Shown in pieces: positions 38,696 through 47,827 of a DNA stretch of 64,000 nt (position 1 is the stretch's first letter; the number at the start of each line of letters is the position of its first letter). The notes beneath the pieces were generated by a model. That model saw nothing but the letters and a program-made list of their open reading frames with translations, was not told the DNA's origin and made no database searches. The stretch comes from Thiomicrorhabdus sp. (GTDB taxonomy: Bacteria; Pseudomonadota; Gammaproteobacteria; Thiomicrospirales; Thiomicrospiraceae). Location: NCBI RefSeq assembly GCF_963677875.1, contig NZ_OY782565.1:422360-486359 (forward strand), given 5' to 3'. The position numbers and the translations under genes are program-made.

Positions 38696-39886
38696 TTAAA
38701 AATCAACTTGAACCGCATCGGCGGCCCGTTTGGCTTTTTCAACAGCGCTTTCGATGTTTTCAGCTCGTGCGATGGCGACTCCCATTCGACGCCGGCCATC
38801 GATATCCGGTTTGCCGAACAGGCGTAATTGTGTATCGGGTTCCGCCAAGGCTTGTTCAAGGTTGCTGAAAGCGGTTTGAGTTGAGCTGCCGGTTGGCAGA
38901 ATAACGCTGGACGCGGATGGGCCGTGCTGACGAATATTCGGTATCGGCAACTCCAGAATTGCTCGTACATGCAGTGCGAATTCCGAAAGATCCTGTGAGA
39001 TCAAAGTGACCAGGCCGGTATCGTGAGGACGCGGCGACACTTCGCTGAAGTAGACGTGGTCGCCTTTTACGAACAATTCGACACCGAATAAGCCGCGGCC
39101 GTTTTCCCCACACAGTTCGCCGGTGATTTTTGCGGCGATTTCCTGCGAGGCTTGAAGTGCGGCGGGGTTCATTGGCTGCGGTTGCCAGGACTGGCGATAA
39201 TCGCCGTCTTCCTGATAGTGGCCGATTGGATCGCAGAAGCTGATGCCGTCCTTGTGGCGCACGGTTAACAGGGTGATTTCGTAATCGAAATCGACAAAAC
39301 CTTCAATGATTACACGGCCTTTCCCGGCTCGGCCGCCTTCTTGAGCATACTGCCAGGCCGGAAGAATGTCTTCGCTGTTTCGGATTACGCTCTGTCCTTT
39401 TCCGGAAGAACTCATTATCGGTTTGACGACGCACGGCATGCCGATGCGTTCGATGGCGGAGGTAAAGTCGGCTTCGTTATCGGCGAATTCGAATGGAGAG
39501 GTTGACAAGCCAAGGGTTTCCGCAGCCAGACGACGGATGCCTTCACGATTCATGGTCAGTTGGGTGGCCCGAGCCGTCGGAATGATTTTAACGCCTTCCT
39601 GTTCCATTTCCGCCAGAGTGTCCGTTGCAATGGCTTCGATTTCCGGAACGACCATGTGAGGTTGTTCCTGCTCAATAATGCGGCGTAATTCGGCACCGTC
39701 CAGCATATTAATGACATGGCTCCGGTCGGCCACTTGCATCGCTGGAGCATTCGGGTAGCGATCTACTGCGATGACTTCGACACTGAGGCGCTGCAGCTCG
39801 ATGGCAACTTCTTTTCCGAGTTCTCCGGCTCCGCATAGCATAACTTTGATTGCGGTGGGTGAAAATGGCGTACCAATGCTGGACAT
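38696..39886 (-). CDS. purT: Formate-dependent GAR transformylase PurT
   Basis: The 396-residue ATP-grasp enzyme forms formyl-GAR from formate, ATP and GAR in purine synthesis. N-terminal [24 protein letters not shown]-binding [13 protein letters not shown] and [22 protein letters not shown] are diagnostic. AAAGGAGA is upstream of the ATG. It uses formate directly and is independent of folate. It is encoded upstream of rpoH, but the 282-base gap suggests separate transcription. Confidence 0.96.
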   Translation of the reverse strand: MSSIGTPFSPTAIKVMLCGAGELGKEVAIELQRLSVEVIAVDRYPNAPAMQVADRSHVINMLDGAELRRIIEQEQPHMVVPEIEAIATDTLAEMEQEGVKIIPTARATQLTMNREGIRRLAAETLGLSTSPFEFADNEADFTSAIERIGMPCVVKPIMSSSGKGQSVIRNSEDILPAWQYAQEGGRAGKGRVIIEGFVDFDYEITLLTVRHKDGISFCDPIGHYQEDGDYRQSWQPQPMNPAALQASQEIAAKITGELCGENGRGLFGVELFVKGDHVYFSEVSPRPHDTGLVTLISQDLSEFALHVRAILELPIPNIRQHGPSASSVILPTGSSTQTAFSNLEQALAEPDTQLRLFGKPDIDGRRRMGVAIARAENIESAVEKAKRAADAVQVDF

Positions 39887-40065
39887 GGCATCTCCTTTGC
39901 TAAATGATGCTGGGAATGATTGTGCTGTAAGTTGCGTTGCGACAGAATCGGTGTCGAAACAACGAAAAGTCCTTACAGAACATTTTGTGGCATTATAACG
40001 GTATTTTTAAAAGTATTTTCGGCGAGTCGTCAGTGGGCGCGCGATCGGAAAACTGAGTGATAAAA

Positions 40066-41523
40066 ATGAATGATTTCAAAACGGGCAGACAAGCAGGCGA
40101 ACCTTCGGTTGTGACAGACTTGATGGAAAGGCGTAAAAGCGATGCGGCAGTCGATGCCAGACGCTTTATGTCGTTGTTGGGAGAACGTTTTTCGCATAAC
40201 GACGATTTGCCGAAGGATTTGGATTCTCAGGTCGTCGGCCAGATTGAGAATCATGCTCGCGAGTTATTTCAACTGGCGTTTTTCGATAGCTTAACGCAAT
40301 TGCCGAACCGGCTGTTTTTTGACCGGACGCTTGAACGTCTGGTTTCGCAGAATCACGATTCGCCATTTGTTCTGCTGTTTCTCGATTTGAATGGTTTCAA
40401 ACCGGTTAACGATACCTTTGGACATTTATGCGGTGACAATTTATTGGCGGAAGTCGGCAAGCGTTTAACGTCTGCTGTCCGGGAAGAAGATATTGTCAGC
40501 CGCTACGGTGGCGACGAATTTGTTGTGCTGCTGACCGGTCTCTCCGATCCGGAAGTCATTAAACGGGTTTGTCAGCGGATTTTGCGAAGCGTCTCTCAGG
40601 ATTTCGCTTATCAGAATCGCAGCTTGCGGGTTTCGACCTCCATTGGGATTGCACGTTTTCCGCATAATGGTTGTTCGGCTCAGGAGTTGATCGAGCGGTC
40701 GGACAAGGCTTTGTACTACTGTAAAGGGAAGCGAAAAGGGTTTTGTTTTATTGAAGACGTCGAACGGGAAGCCGAAGAAATCTGCTGCAAGCCGCAGTCT
40801 TCCTGTCTGGCTCGCGGGATGAAGCAGCGACGCTTGAAATTGCTGTTCAACCCGCAGGTTAAGGCCGGATCGGAAGAAGTATTGGGCTTGCGGGCGGATT
40901 TGAGCTGTCCGGAAGAACGTTACGAAGGCAGTTATTTTCAAACTTGGAAAAACTGTTCTCAGGACGATCCTGTCGCACCGTCACTGATGTTGTGGTGGTG
41001 GGAGAGCTTGCTGGGATGGATCGAGTCCCGGCAGGAGGAGACGCCGAAAATCAGCTTTCCGTTGATCGACGCGGTTGTGAATGATGCCCTGTGCGATGCC
41101 ATGATGGCGGCTTTGGAGAATTCCTCCGTCTCTCCGAGTAGAATTCGCCTGGCGTTGTCTGCAAAGAGTCCTTCGCTGGCTTCCGAAAAAAGCATGCAGA
41201 TTCTTAAGCGCTGGCAGGATGCAGGGTGTGAGCTTGAATTGGATGAGATCGGAGCCAGTGGTATTGATTTGAATCTGCTTAGTCGGCTTTCTTTTAAAGT
41301 CTTGAATTTGGATGCGAGTTGGGCCAAAGCTCAGGTCGGTCAGGCGCAAGGGCAGAAAATTCTGGTTGCTCTGGCACAATTTGCCTCTTTGAGCGGTGCG
41401 ATCTTGTCCATCGATCAGATTGACGGCGATGAGGAAAAGCAGCAGTTTATGCTGGCAGGTATTCATCAGTTGCAAGGACAGTTGTGGCAGAATGGCGAGC
41501 ATCATTTCTGTGTATGCGAATAA
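40066..41523 (+). CDS. Diguanylate cyclase with degenerate EAL domain
   Basis: The 485-residue cytoplasmic protein has a GGDEF domain with an intact active site (RYGGDEFVVLL) and an RxxD inhibitory site (REED) five residues before it, so c-di-GMP synthesis with feedback control is expected. The C-terminal ~240 residues resemble an EAL domain, but the catalytic EAL motif reads RAD in EVLGLRADL and the later metal-site segment reads LDEIGASG, so phosphodiesterase activity is unlikely. It has no membrane segment or sensory domain beyond ~70 N-terminal residues. The ATG at 40066 is preferred over the GTG at 40057. It is followed closely by a DUF2238 gene. Confidence 0.88.
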   Translation: MNDFKTGRQAGEPSVVTDLMERRKSDAAVDARRFMSLLGERFSHNDDLPKDLDSQVVGQIENHARELFQLAFFDSLTQLPNRLFFDRTLERLVSQNHDSPFVLLFLDLNGFKPVNDTFGHLCGDNLLAEVGKRLTSAVREEDIVSRYGGDEFVVLLTGLSDPEVIKRVCQRILRSVSQDFAYQNRSLRVSTSIGIARFPHNGCSAQELIERSDKALYYCKGKRKGFCFIEDVEREAEEICCKPQSSCLARGMKQRRLKLLFNPQVKAGSEEVLGLRADLSCPEERYEGSYFQTWKNCSQDDPVAPSLMLWWWESLLGWIESRQEETPKISFPLIDAVVNDALCDAMMAALENSSVSPSRIRLALSAKSPSLASEKSMQILKRWQDAGCELELDEIGASGIDLNLLSRLSFKVLNLDASWAKAQVGQAQGQKILVALAQFASLSGAILSIDQIDGDEEKQQFMLAGIHQLQGQLWQNGEHHFCVCE

Positions 41524-41544
41524 AAGCGGTTGGAAGGGTTGGCA

Positions 41545-42165
41545 ATGGTGTTGGATCGGGAGAAGAAATTGCAATGGCTGTGGGTTGGTCTTTTTGGTAC
41601 GGTGTTTATCTGGTCCGCCTATCAACCCAAAGACGGCTTGACCTGGTTTCTGGAAGTCTTTCCGGCTTTGGCGGCATTTGCGATTCTGGCATTGACCTAT
41701 CGTCGTTTTCCTCTAACGCCCCTGCTCTACGGGTTGATTCTTATTCATTGCATTATTCTGATGGTCGGCGGCCATTACACCTATGCCGAAGTACCGTTGT
41801 TTACCGATCTGCAACACTGGGTGGGCGGCGAGCGCAATAATTTCGACAAGCTCGGGCATTTTGCACAAGGTTTTGTTCCGGCTCTGGTCGCCAGAGAGTT
41901 ATTTATCCGGTTGCAGATCGTCAAGGACGGGTGGCGCAATATTGTCATTGTCGGTTTTTGTCTTGGCATCAGCGCTTTTTACGAGCTGATCGAATGGTGG
42001 GTGGCGTTGCTGTCCGACGAAGCGGCGGAGGCTTTTCTGGGAACTCAAGGGTATGTGTGGGATACGCAGTCCGATATGGGGTTTGCGTTGTTCGGTGCGA
42101 TTTGTGCGTTACTGTTTTTGGCTTCCTGGCACGATAAGCAGCTGCAGGCAGTGCAAAGCCGTTAA
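41545..42165 (+). CDS. DUF2238 (YjdF-like) membrane protein
   Basis: The ~206-residue inner-membrane protein has five to six hydrophobic segments. ERNNFDKLGHFAQGFVPALVAREL, the AFYELIEWWVAL segment and GYVWDTQSDMGFALFGA match DUF2238/YjdF. The function is unknown. The ATG at 41545 has GGAAGG upstream and lies 21 bases after the GGDEF gene, suggesting co-transcription. Confidence 0.82.
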   Translation: MVLDREKKLQWLWVGLFGTVFIWSAYQPKDGLTWFLEVFPALAAFAILALTYRRFPLTPLLYGLILIHCIILMVGGHYTYAEVPLFTDLQHWVGGERNNFDKLGHFAQGFVPALVARELFIRLQIVKDGWRNIVIVGFCLGISAFYELIEWWVALLSDEAAEAFLGTQGYVWDTQSDMGFALFGAICALLFLASWHDKQLQAVQSR

Positions 42166-42208
42166 TGCACTTTAATTTTTTGTAAAGCGCATTAACGTTA
42201 GTCGGAAA

Positions 42209-42913
42209 TCAGGTATTGCCGTTGAGATATTTCAGCATGCCCAGAATGACTTTGGCCGAATGAGTCGCTGCCTGTTGCAGGTACTGCTCGAAAGTCACCG
42301 CATTTTCCTTACCGGCAATATCCGATAGAGAGCGGATAATCACAAACGGTTTGTCGAAGGTGTAACACACCTGAGCGACGGCCGCGGCTTCCATTTCACA
42401 GGCGATCATTTCCGGGAATTTTTCACGGGTCAGATCGACATCGTCCGGATGATGCATAAAACGGTCGCCGGTGGCGATCAAACCATGCATATGCACCACT
42501 TCCGCCAGATCTTCAATACTGTGTTGCGCTGCTTTGACCAGTTTTGCGTCCGGCAGGAAACAGCTCGGCATGCCCGGAACCTGTCCCAGTTCATAACCGA
42601 AAGGCGTAACGTCGACGTCGTGGTGACAAACCGAGCTGCTGATGACGATGTCACCGACATTCAGATCAACGTGAAAACCGCCGGCCGATCCGGTATTGAT
42701 AACATAGTCCGGCTGAAAGCTCTGCAACAGTACCGTCGTGCTGATGGCGGCATTGACCTTGCCGATGCCGGATCGTAAAAGTACGATTTCACTGCCGTCG
42801 ATGCGGCCGCTGTAATATTCGTAACCGGCGATGGTTGTGGTGGTCAGATCGTCCAGACGGCTTCTCAATAGAGAAACCTCTTCCTCCATCGCTCCGATAA
42901 TTGCTATTTTCAC
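42209..42913 (-). CDS. mtnN: MTA/SAH nucleosidase
   Basis: The 234-residue enzyme cleaves adenine from S-adenosylhomocysteine and methylthioadenosine. KIAIIGAMEEEVSLLRSRL, GSAGGF, EMEAAAVAQVCY and VIIRSLSDIAG carry the catalytic Glu and Asp. The start is the GTG at 42913, with GAGG six bases upstream inside the end of luxS; one base separates it from the luxS stop. It works with LuxS: MtnN makes S-ribosylhomocysteine, which LuxS cleaves. Confidence 0.95.
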   Translation of the reverse strand: MKIAIIGAMEEEVSLLRSRLDDLTTTTIAGYEYYSGRIDGSEIVLLRSGIGKVNAAISTTVLLQSFQPDYVINTGSAGGFHVDLNVGDIVISSSVCHHDVDVTPFGYELGQVPGMPSCFLPDAKLVKAAQHSIEDLAEVVHMHGLIATGDRFMHHPDDVDLTREKFPEMIACEMEAAAVAQVCYTFDKPFVIIRSLSDIAGKENAVTFEQYLQQAATHSAKVILGMLKYLNGNT

Positions 42914-42914
42914 C

Positions 42915-43436
42915 TTAAACCTCGTTGCCCAGTTCACGCAGTTTTTCCGGGCTCATCGCCAGTTCGGTGTTTTTATTGACGCCGATGCCGTGTTCAATGA
43001 TGCCGCGTGCAATTTCTTGAGCTTCTTCCAGCGAGTGCATGGTGTAGGTGCCGCACTGGTAGACGTTCAATTCCGGAATGTCTTCCATGCGTTCTACCGC
43101 CAAAACATCGTTCATGGCTGCCAGCCAGGCTTCGGCAACCTGCTCTTCGCCTGGTGCTCCCAGCAGACTCATATAGAAACCGGTGCGGCAGCCCATTGGC
43201 GAAATATCGATGATTTCCACATCCTTGCCGTTGAGGTGATCGCGCATAAAACCGGCAAACAGATGTTCAAGGGTATGAATGCCCTTTTCACCCATAATCG
43301 ATTCATTTGGTTTGTTGAAGCGAAGATCGTAAACGGTAATGGTATCTCCGGACGGTGAAGTCATGGTTTTGGCGACTCGTACCGCCGGCGCATTCATAAT
43401 GGTATGGTCTACAGTAAAGCTGTCTAGTAAAGGCAT
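42915..43436 (-). CDS. luxS: S-ribosylhomocysteinase LuxS
   Basis: The 173-residue metalloenzyme converts S-ribosylhomocysteine to homocysteine and the AI-2 precursor DPD. The metal ligands are in HTLEHLFAG and the catalytic Cys in [13 protein letters not shown]. It lies directly upstream of mtnN in the same direction, giving a two-step detoxification of SAH. It is also linked functionally to metE earlier in the window through homocysteine. Confidence 0.96.
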   Translation of the reverse strand: MPLLDSFTVDHTIMNAPAVRVAKTMTSPSGDTITVYDLRFNKPNESIMGEKGIHTLEHLFAGFMRDHLNGKDVEIIDISPMGCRTGFYMSLLGAPGEEQVAEAWLAAMNDVLAVERMEDIPELNVYQCGTYTMHSLEEAQEIARGIIEHGIGVNKNTELAMSPEKLRELGNEV

Positions 43437-43472
43437 GTCAGGCTCCTTGATTCGGTTTCAGTTCAGGGCGAT

Positions 43473-43925
43473 TCAGTTATTTTCGCTCTGTTCCAGTTCT
43501 TTCTTCAGTATCCATCCGTTATCGGTTTTGATGAACAGATAATTGCGATCAAATTCGAGGTGATCGCCTGCCGAGAATTCCGGCAGGGTCACTTTTAAAA
43601 GTCCGATTGACATGGACTGGGTGAGTTTTTCCAGGCCGCTCAGAGATTCGTCGTGCATCATCGCTTTGGCGTATTCGTCCAAAGAGCGTTGGGCGACGGC
43701 GTGGACTTTCAGTTCGGCTACGTAGTGGGTGTCGTTTTGTTTATAACCGTTGATTTTTTCGATTTCTTCAACAGTGAAAAGTCCGGCATAGTCGAGATTG
43801 AATTTCTGTTCTGCCATTTCCTTGATGCTGGAGTCGGTTGGTTGCGTGATGCCGAAACAGCCGCTTAGAAGAAGCAGAAGGGGAAAAAGGAAGACTGGCC
43901 GAAACCAGAGAAGGGTCATTTTCAT
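43473..43925 (-). CDS. Hypothetical lipoprotein upstream of luxS
   Basis: A ~150-residue protein with a signal peptide and lipobox (FPLLLLLSGC). The rest is a small mixed domain with AELKVHAVAQRSLDEYAKAM and a terminal YLFIKTDNGWILKKEL strand pair, resembling outer-membrane lipoproteins of unknown role. The ATG at 43925 has GGAA eight bases upstream; longer in-frame starts would place a charged tail before the signal peptide. It precedes luxS by 36 bases. No family name recognised. Confidence 0.65.
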   Translation of the reverse strand: MKMTLLWFRPVFLFPLLLLLSGCFGITQPTDSSIKEMAEQKFNLDYAGLFTVEEIEKINGYKQNDTHYVAELKVHAVAQRSLDEYAKAMMHDESLSGLEKLTQSMSIGLLKVTLPEFSAGDHLEFDRNYLFIKTDNGWILKKELEQSENN

Positions 43926-44258
43926 GGCGAGTTCCATTACGATTTTGCGGCGATCCATCGGCTGTTCCGGGGATTTACGAATCTGCCCGGTTCGGGAGCT
44001 TTTTTCGTGATCCATGCCGTTCATCCCGTCATTTTTTCCATCGGCGGGAGTGAAAAATCGACTGATAATTCAAAGCGCTAAGGATAGCATAATCGGGAAA
44101 ATTTGATAAGTTTCACCGCCGCTTTTTTGTTTGTTCTCGTGTCTGGAAAAGGAATGTTTTCCGGGCTGTTCAAGCTTTGCGGTCATCGGCTCTTCTGTAA
44201 ACGATCGTTAAGTGCTAGAGTGGTCAAAACAAAGCAGCTGGTTAAGGAAAAAGCGATT

Positions 44259-44876
44259 ATGAAAAGACAAATGGCGGTGCTTCTGATCGGTGGGGCTTTT
44301 TTATCCGGTTGTGCGTCCCTGAGTGAAGATGAGTGTCGAGTGGCAAACTGGTACGAAGTCGGCTACAGCGACGCGACCGGAGGTTATCAGTCCGGCAGAA
44401 TTTCCGATCACCGGGAAGCCTGCGCACCGGTCGGGGTCAAGGTCGATTTGAATGGGTATCTGTCTGGCTATCAGCAAGGGCTTCAAGTTTACTGCAGTCG
44501 CCAAACCGGGTTTAAGCTTGGAAAAAACGGCAACGCTTTTCCGTCTCAGTGTCGAGCGGTGAATAGGGAGGAAGTTGAATTGGGTTATGTTCGGGGAAGC
44601 GAAGTTCATCGCTTGCTCGACCAGAGGCAATCTCTGCTGGAATCTCGAAAGGAGAAAGTCGATCAGATTCATGCGCTTGATAAGGAAATTGCCGAATTGA
44701 GACAGAAAATCAAAAAGAGCGACAGCCATTATAAAAGCCACTTGTATCGAGATCTGCAATCGCTTGAAAAACTCAGAAGCCGACTGGATGAAGAGCTTTA
44801 TTCTCTGGATCGCATGATGGATGATCTGAGCCGCCATGCGCAACTGATGGAGTCAGATTTTTATCGGGGCCGTTAA
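44259..44876 (+). CDS. DUF2799-like lipoprotein
   Basis: A 205-residue lipoprotein with lipobox LSGCAS. Its N-terminal domain (ECRVANWYEVGYSDATGGYQ, GYLSGYQQGLQVYC, VELGYVRGSEV) matches the repetitive Cys/Tyr/Gly pattern of DUF2799, and the C-terminal half (~115-200) is a predicted coiled coil (DKEIAELRQKIKKSD). It is probably periplasmic. AAGGAAAA lies upstream of the ATG at 44259. The function is unknown. Confidence 0.75.
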   Translation: MKRQMAVLLIGGAFLSGCASLSEDECRVANWYEVGYSDATGGYQSGRISDHREACAPVGVKVDLNGYLSGYQQGLQVYCSRQTGFKLGKNGNAFPSQCRAVNREEVELGYVRGSEVHRLLDQRQSLLESRKEKVDQIHALDKEIAELRQKIKKSDSHYKSHLYRDLQSLEKLRSRLDEELYSLDRMMDDLSRHAQLMESDFYRGR

Positions 44877-44976
44877 AAATGCAACGATTTTGGTGCTGGA
44901 TGAAATAAACGGTTTCCCGGACGCTTGCGTGAAAGCGCTTTGTTGAAGAGAAAAGTACACTTTCGAGGAAATGCCC

Positions 44977-46023
44977 ATGTTTTACTCAACCCTTGGACAC
45001 ACGGATATAAAAGTGAGTCGCATCTGTCTTGGAACCATGACCTGGGGCGAACAGAACACCTTTGAGGATGCCTGTACCCAGATGGATTATGCGTTGGATC
45101 AAGGCGTGAATTTTTGGGATACGGCGGAACTTTACCCGGTTCCGCCAAAGGCGGAAACCTATGCTTCGACGGAAAGCATTATCGGCCGCTGGTTTGCGAA
45201 AACAGGTCGTCGAAACGATGTCGTTCTGGCCTCGAAAATTGCCGGGCCCGGAGAGTTTGTCTCGCACATTCGCGGTGGAGCCACCCGCTTTAACGCAAAA
45301 GTCATTGAAGAAGCTTTAAACGCCTCTTTGCAGCGTTTACGGACGGATTACCTTGATCTGTACCAGCTGCACTGGCCGGAAAGAGAAACCAATTTTTTCG
45401 GAAAACTCGGTTTTCAACAGCCGGCAAGTGTGCCGGAGGATTTAACCCCGTTCGCCGAAACGCTGGAAGCCTTGTCCCAACAGGTTAAAGCGGGAAAAAT
45501 CCGTACCATCGGTTTGTCGAATGAAACGGCATGGGGAACCATGAATTTTCTGCATTTGGCAAAAACCATGGGGTTGGAAAAAATTGTGACGGTACAGAAC
45601 CCCTATAATTTGCTGAATCGCAGCTATGAGGTTGGGCTGGCGGAAGTTGCATATCGGGAGAAAGTGGGGCTTCTGGCGTATTCTCCGCTTGCTTTTGGCG
45701 TTCTGGCAGGTAAATACCTGGACGGACAAAGACCGGACAAGGCGCGAATCACGCTGTTTCCGCGTTTTGACCGTTATTTCAACCCCCAGGCCGATGCCGC
45801 AACCCGGGCTTATGTCGAATTGGCGCGGCAGCACGGCTTATCTCCAGTGCAGATGGCATTGAGTTATGTCAATTCGCGTCCGTTTGTGACGGCGAATATT
45901 ATCGGGGCAACAACGCGGGAACAATTACGTGAAAACATCGATTCGATTCATGTGGTTTTGAACGATGAGGTTCTTGAAGGAATCGGGCAAATTCATCAAC
46001 GCTATACCTATCCTGCACCGTAA
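44977..46023 (+). CDS. tas: Tas-like aldo-keto reductase
   Basis: A ~348-residue NADPH-dependent oxidoreductase of the AKR superfamily. N-terminal VSRICLGTMTWGEQNT, the catalytic Asp/Tyr region FWDTAELYPVPP, YLDLYQLHWPER and a NADP-binding C-terminus (NIIGATTREQLRENI) place it with Tas. The start at 44977 (eight bases after GAGG) is preferred to the ATG at 44971. The physiological substrate is unknown. It ends just before a bidirectional terminator shared with the tRNA operon. Confidence 0.9.
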   Translation: MFYSTLGHTDIKVSRICLGTMTWGEQNTFEDACTQMDYALDQGVNFWDTAELYPVPPKAETYASTESIIGRWFAKTGRRNDVVLASKIAGPGEFVSHIRGGATRFNAKVIEEALNASLQRLRTDYLDLYQLHWPERETNFFGKLGFQQPASVPEDLTPFAETLEALSQQVKAGKIRTIGLSNETAWGTMNFLHLAKTMGLEKIVTVQNPYNLLNRSYEVGLAEVAYREKVGLLAYSPLAFGVLAGKYLDGQRPDKARITLFPRFDRYFNPQADAATRAYVELARQHGLSPVQMALSYVNSRPFVTANIIGATTREQLRENIDSIHVVLNDEVLEGIGQIHQRYTYPAP

Positions 46024-46066
46024 AAGGGCCTTGTCGGTTTTTGGAACGGTGAATTTGAGGCAATAA

Positions 46067-46101
46067 AAAACCCCGGTAAACAAGTTGTCTACCGGGGTTT
46101 T
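46067..46101. terminator. Bidirectional terminator between tas and the tRNA genes
   Basis: AAAACCCCGGTA / TACCGGGGTTTT, a perfect 12-bp stem with an 11-base loop, is bordered by A's on one side and T's on the other. It serves tas (+) and the tRNA transcript (-). Confidence 0.85.
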
Positions 46102-46106
46102 GAATA

Positions 46107-46190
<84 letters not shown>

Positions 46191-46197
46191 AAATAAG

Positions 46198-46273
46198 TGG
46201 TGGTCCGACCTGGAATCGAACCAGGGACACAGGGATTTTCAATCCCTTGCTCTACCGACTGAGCTATCGGACC
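46198..46273 (-). tRNA. tRNA-Phe (anticodon GAA)
   Basis: A 76-base cloverleaf: acceptor GGTCCGA / TCGGACC, D-arm TAGCTCAGTCGGTAGAGC, anticodon stem-loop with TGAAAAT giving GAA, T-arm CCTGGTTCGATTCCAGG, and encoded CCA. It is the first gene of a two-tRNA transcript. Confidence 0.96.
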
Positions 46274-46289
46274 ATCAGGAATGGGGCGT

Positions 46290-46318
46290 ATTTTAGTGAG
46301 GAGACCTGCGGCTGTCAA
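46290..46318 (-). promoter_or_regulatory. Sigma-70 promoter of tRNA-Phe/tRNA-Leu
   Basis: On the minus strand a perfect TTGACA (46313-46318) is separated by 17 bases from TAAAAT (46290-46295), followed by a GC-rich ACGCCCC discriminator typical of stringently controlled stable RNA promoters. The -10 ends 17 bases before the tRNA-Phe 5' end. Confidence 0.8.
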
Positions 46319-46818
46319 ATCTTTTTTTCAAAAAAGTGTAATTTTTTCATCGGCAGCGTTTTTTGTCTTTCTTGAAGGGATTGAAATCAGGCATGGCGAC
46401 GATTTCAAGATAGATTTTTGCAAAGTTCGGTTGATGCATTCGAGGCTTTTTTCAGGTTGAGTTTGTTATCGAACAGTGCTTTTGATGCCATCTGTTCACG
46501 TTCGCTTTCTGCTTTTTTCCGTTATGCCGATTCGAGCATGCACTGGTTGAAGGCAGTGAGCAAAAAAGCCCGATTTCAAAAATTCCGATTTCAAGGAAAG
46601 AAAAAGCATCGGCAGGTGTGTTTGATTAGGTGAGATGTTTTACAATCTGCAGAGAGGTTGCGGTTTGAAGCCGATTTGCTGAATCTGGTTTGATTTATGG
46701 CTTGAACGCCGGTTGAAATGACTCGGAAAAAGAGGATTGATACCGAATTATTCTGAGCATGCCTTCCGTGCGTTTGATGCGCGGAGAATCGTATTTTAAA
46801 AATTTTTGGGAAGACGAA
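46319..46818. other. Gene-poor spacer with repeated GATTTCAA
   Basis: About 500 bases with no supported gene. The octamer GATTTCAA occurs at 46401-46408, 46572-46579 and 46587-46594, and its reverse complement TTGAAATC at 46381-46388, forming one inverted and one direct pair. A 71-codon open frame (46418-46633) was not accepted. Confidence 0.4.
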
Positions 46819-47115
46819 ATGTTTGAAAAACAGTCGAATGATTACATTGTTGAGTTTACGCCACTGGAAAAAGCCGAGGCTTTGTTCGACGAGTTGGTTG
46901 AATGGTATGGCGATGCGGAAAAAAAGGAACTTAGAGCCGCGGCCAAGTTGCTTATCGTCTCTCTTGAAAAATTCTCAATCCACGGTGGGCATCAGTGGCA
47001 TTCTCTGGTGATGGAATACGTCAATACGTTGAAGTTTGAACCCGAAAAGTTCCAGAAAATCATTGAATCGAATCGCGGTGAATTAAAGAATAAAACTTCG
47101 GATCTTATACAGTAG
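46819..47115 (+). CDS. Hypothetical protein
   Basis: A 98-residue, mostly helical soluble protein (FTPLEKAEALFDELVEWYGD, EKKELRAAAKLLIVSLEKF) with no signal peptide. The ATG at 46819 has GGAAG upstream; an in-frame extension to 46759 is less likely. Its last 11 bases overlap the end of the convergent Fic-like gene. I do not recognise the family. Confidence 0.55.
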   Translation: MFEKQSNDYIVEFTPLEKAEALFDELVEWYGDAEKKELRAAAKLLIVSLEKFSIHGGHQWHSLVMEYVNTLKFEPEKFQKIIESNRGELKNKTSDLIQ

Positions 47116-47770
47116 CCGGTTTTAGTAAATAGGCGTCCGATTGCGACTCTTCTAGCAGTTGGGCAAAACTGTTTGTGAGTCTCGGAAGGGAGAAAAACTC
47201 GTGAATGAGACTGTTTTTGTGTTTTTCTTTCATCTGCTCCGAAATTTCGAAAAACAGCCGGGCATTCTCAACGGTTACAACCAAAGGGGCATGTCCCTCT
47301 TTCATTAGAAGGTAGCTGGCGACCAAAGTGGCTACGCGGTGATTCCCTTCCAGAAAAAGTTGCGGCTGGGCAACCATATAGCAAAAGACGCCGGCGACTT
47401 GTTTCCAGACGTTGGTGTTGTCATTCAACTCGAGCCACTCCATCAAGCCGCCAATGCCGCCGTCTTCCGCTTCATAAAAATGTTGCTTGGTCGCTTGAAA
47501 TTGCGTGTTCTGTTCATTTTCTTCAATATCGGCACTGTGAAACAGCACAATATAGTCGAGTTCCAGCAGGGCGTGAGAGTTCCCCATGGCAAACAGATTA
47601 AAATCTTCGGCCAGATAGGCGTCGATTTTGGCATAACCCGCAAGCAGGTTTTCAATGGCTTCGTCGGAGGGAGGAGATCGTTTTACGGACAGTTGAGAAT
47701 TGATGTCCGAGAAATGATGTTGAATGTCGAGCAAACTCGACCTGATGGCGTCAATATTAAGATAATGCAT
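47105..47770 (-). CDS. Fic-like protein with altered catalytic motif
   Basis: The 221-residue protein has a segment LFLEGNHRVATLVASYLLMK that lines up with the Fic core motif HPFxxGNGR. Here the catalytic His is replaced (QPQLFLEGNHR) and the second Gly of GNGR is His. The surrounding helices (WKQVAGVFCYMVAQPQ; VVTVENARLFFEIS) also fit a Fic fold. Fic enzymes transfer AMP or other groups to hydroxyl side chains; with the His missing this one may be inactive or use another chemistry. The start ATG has only a weak ribosome site. It converges on the small 46819 gene, overlapping 11 bases. Confidence 0.65.
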   Translation of the reverse strand: MHYLNIDAIRSSLLDIQHHFSDINSQLSVKRSPPSDEAIENLLAGYAKIDAYLAEDFNLFAMGNSHALLELDYIVLFHSADIEENEQNTQFQATKQHFYEAEDGGIGGLMEWLELNDNTNVWKQVAGVFCYMVAQPQLFLEGNHRVATLVASYLLMKEGHAPLVVTVENARLFFEISEQMKEKHKNSLIHEFFSLPRLTNSFAQLLEESQSDAYLLKPATV

Positions 47771-47827
47771 ATTTAGCTATCAAATCGAATTTGGCGACGA
47801 ATGTAAAGAAAATTCTGGGGCAAAATA

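Noticed and set aside
38487-38699. 70-codon open frame in the rpoH upstream region
   Set aside because: It lies across DnaA-box-like repeats and the purT end, has no ribosome site and no recognisable protein pattern.
46418-46633. 71-codon open frame in the tRNA-side spacer
   Set aside because: Non-ATG start, no ribosome site, and sequence made of repeated octamers.
46819-47770. Small gene plus Fic-like gene as a toxin-antitoxin pair
   Set aside because: They are convergent and overlap at their 3' ends, whereas toxin-antitoxin pairs are normally co-directional and co-transcribed.
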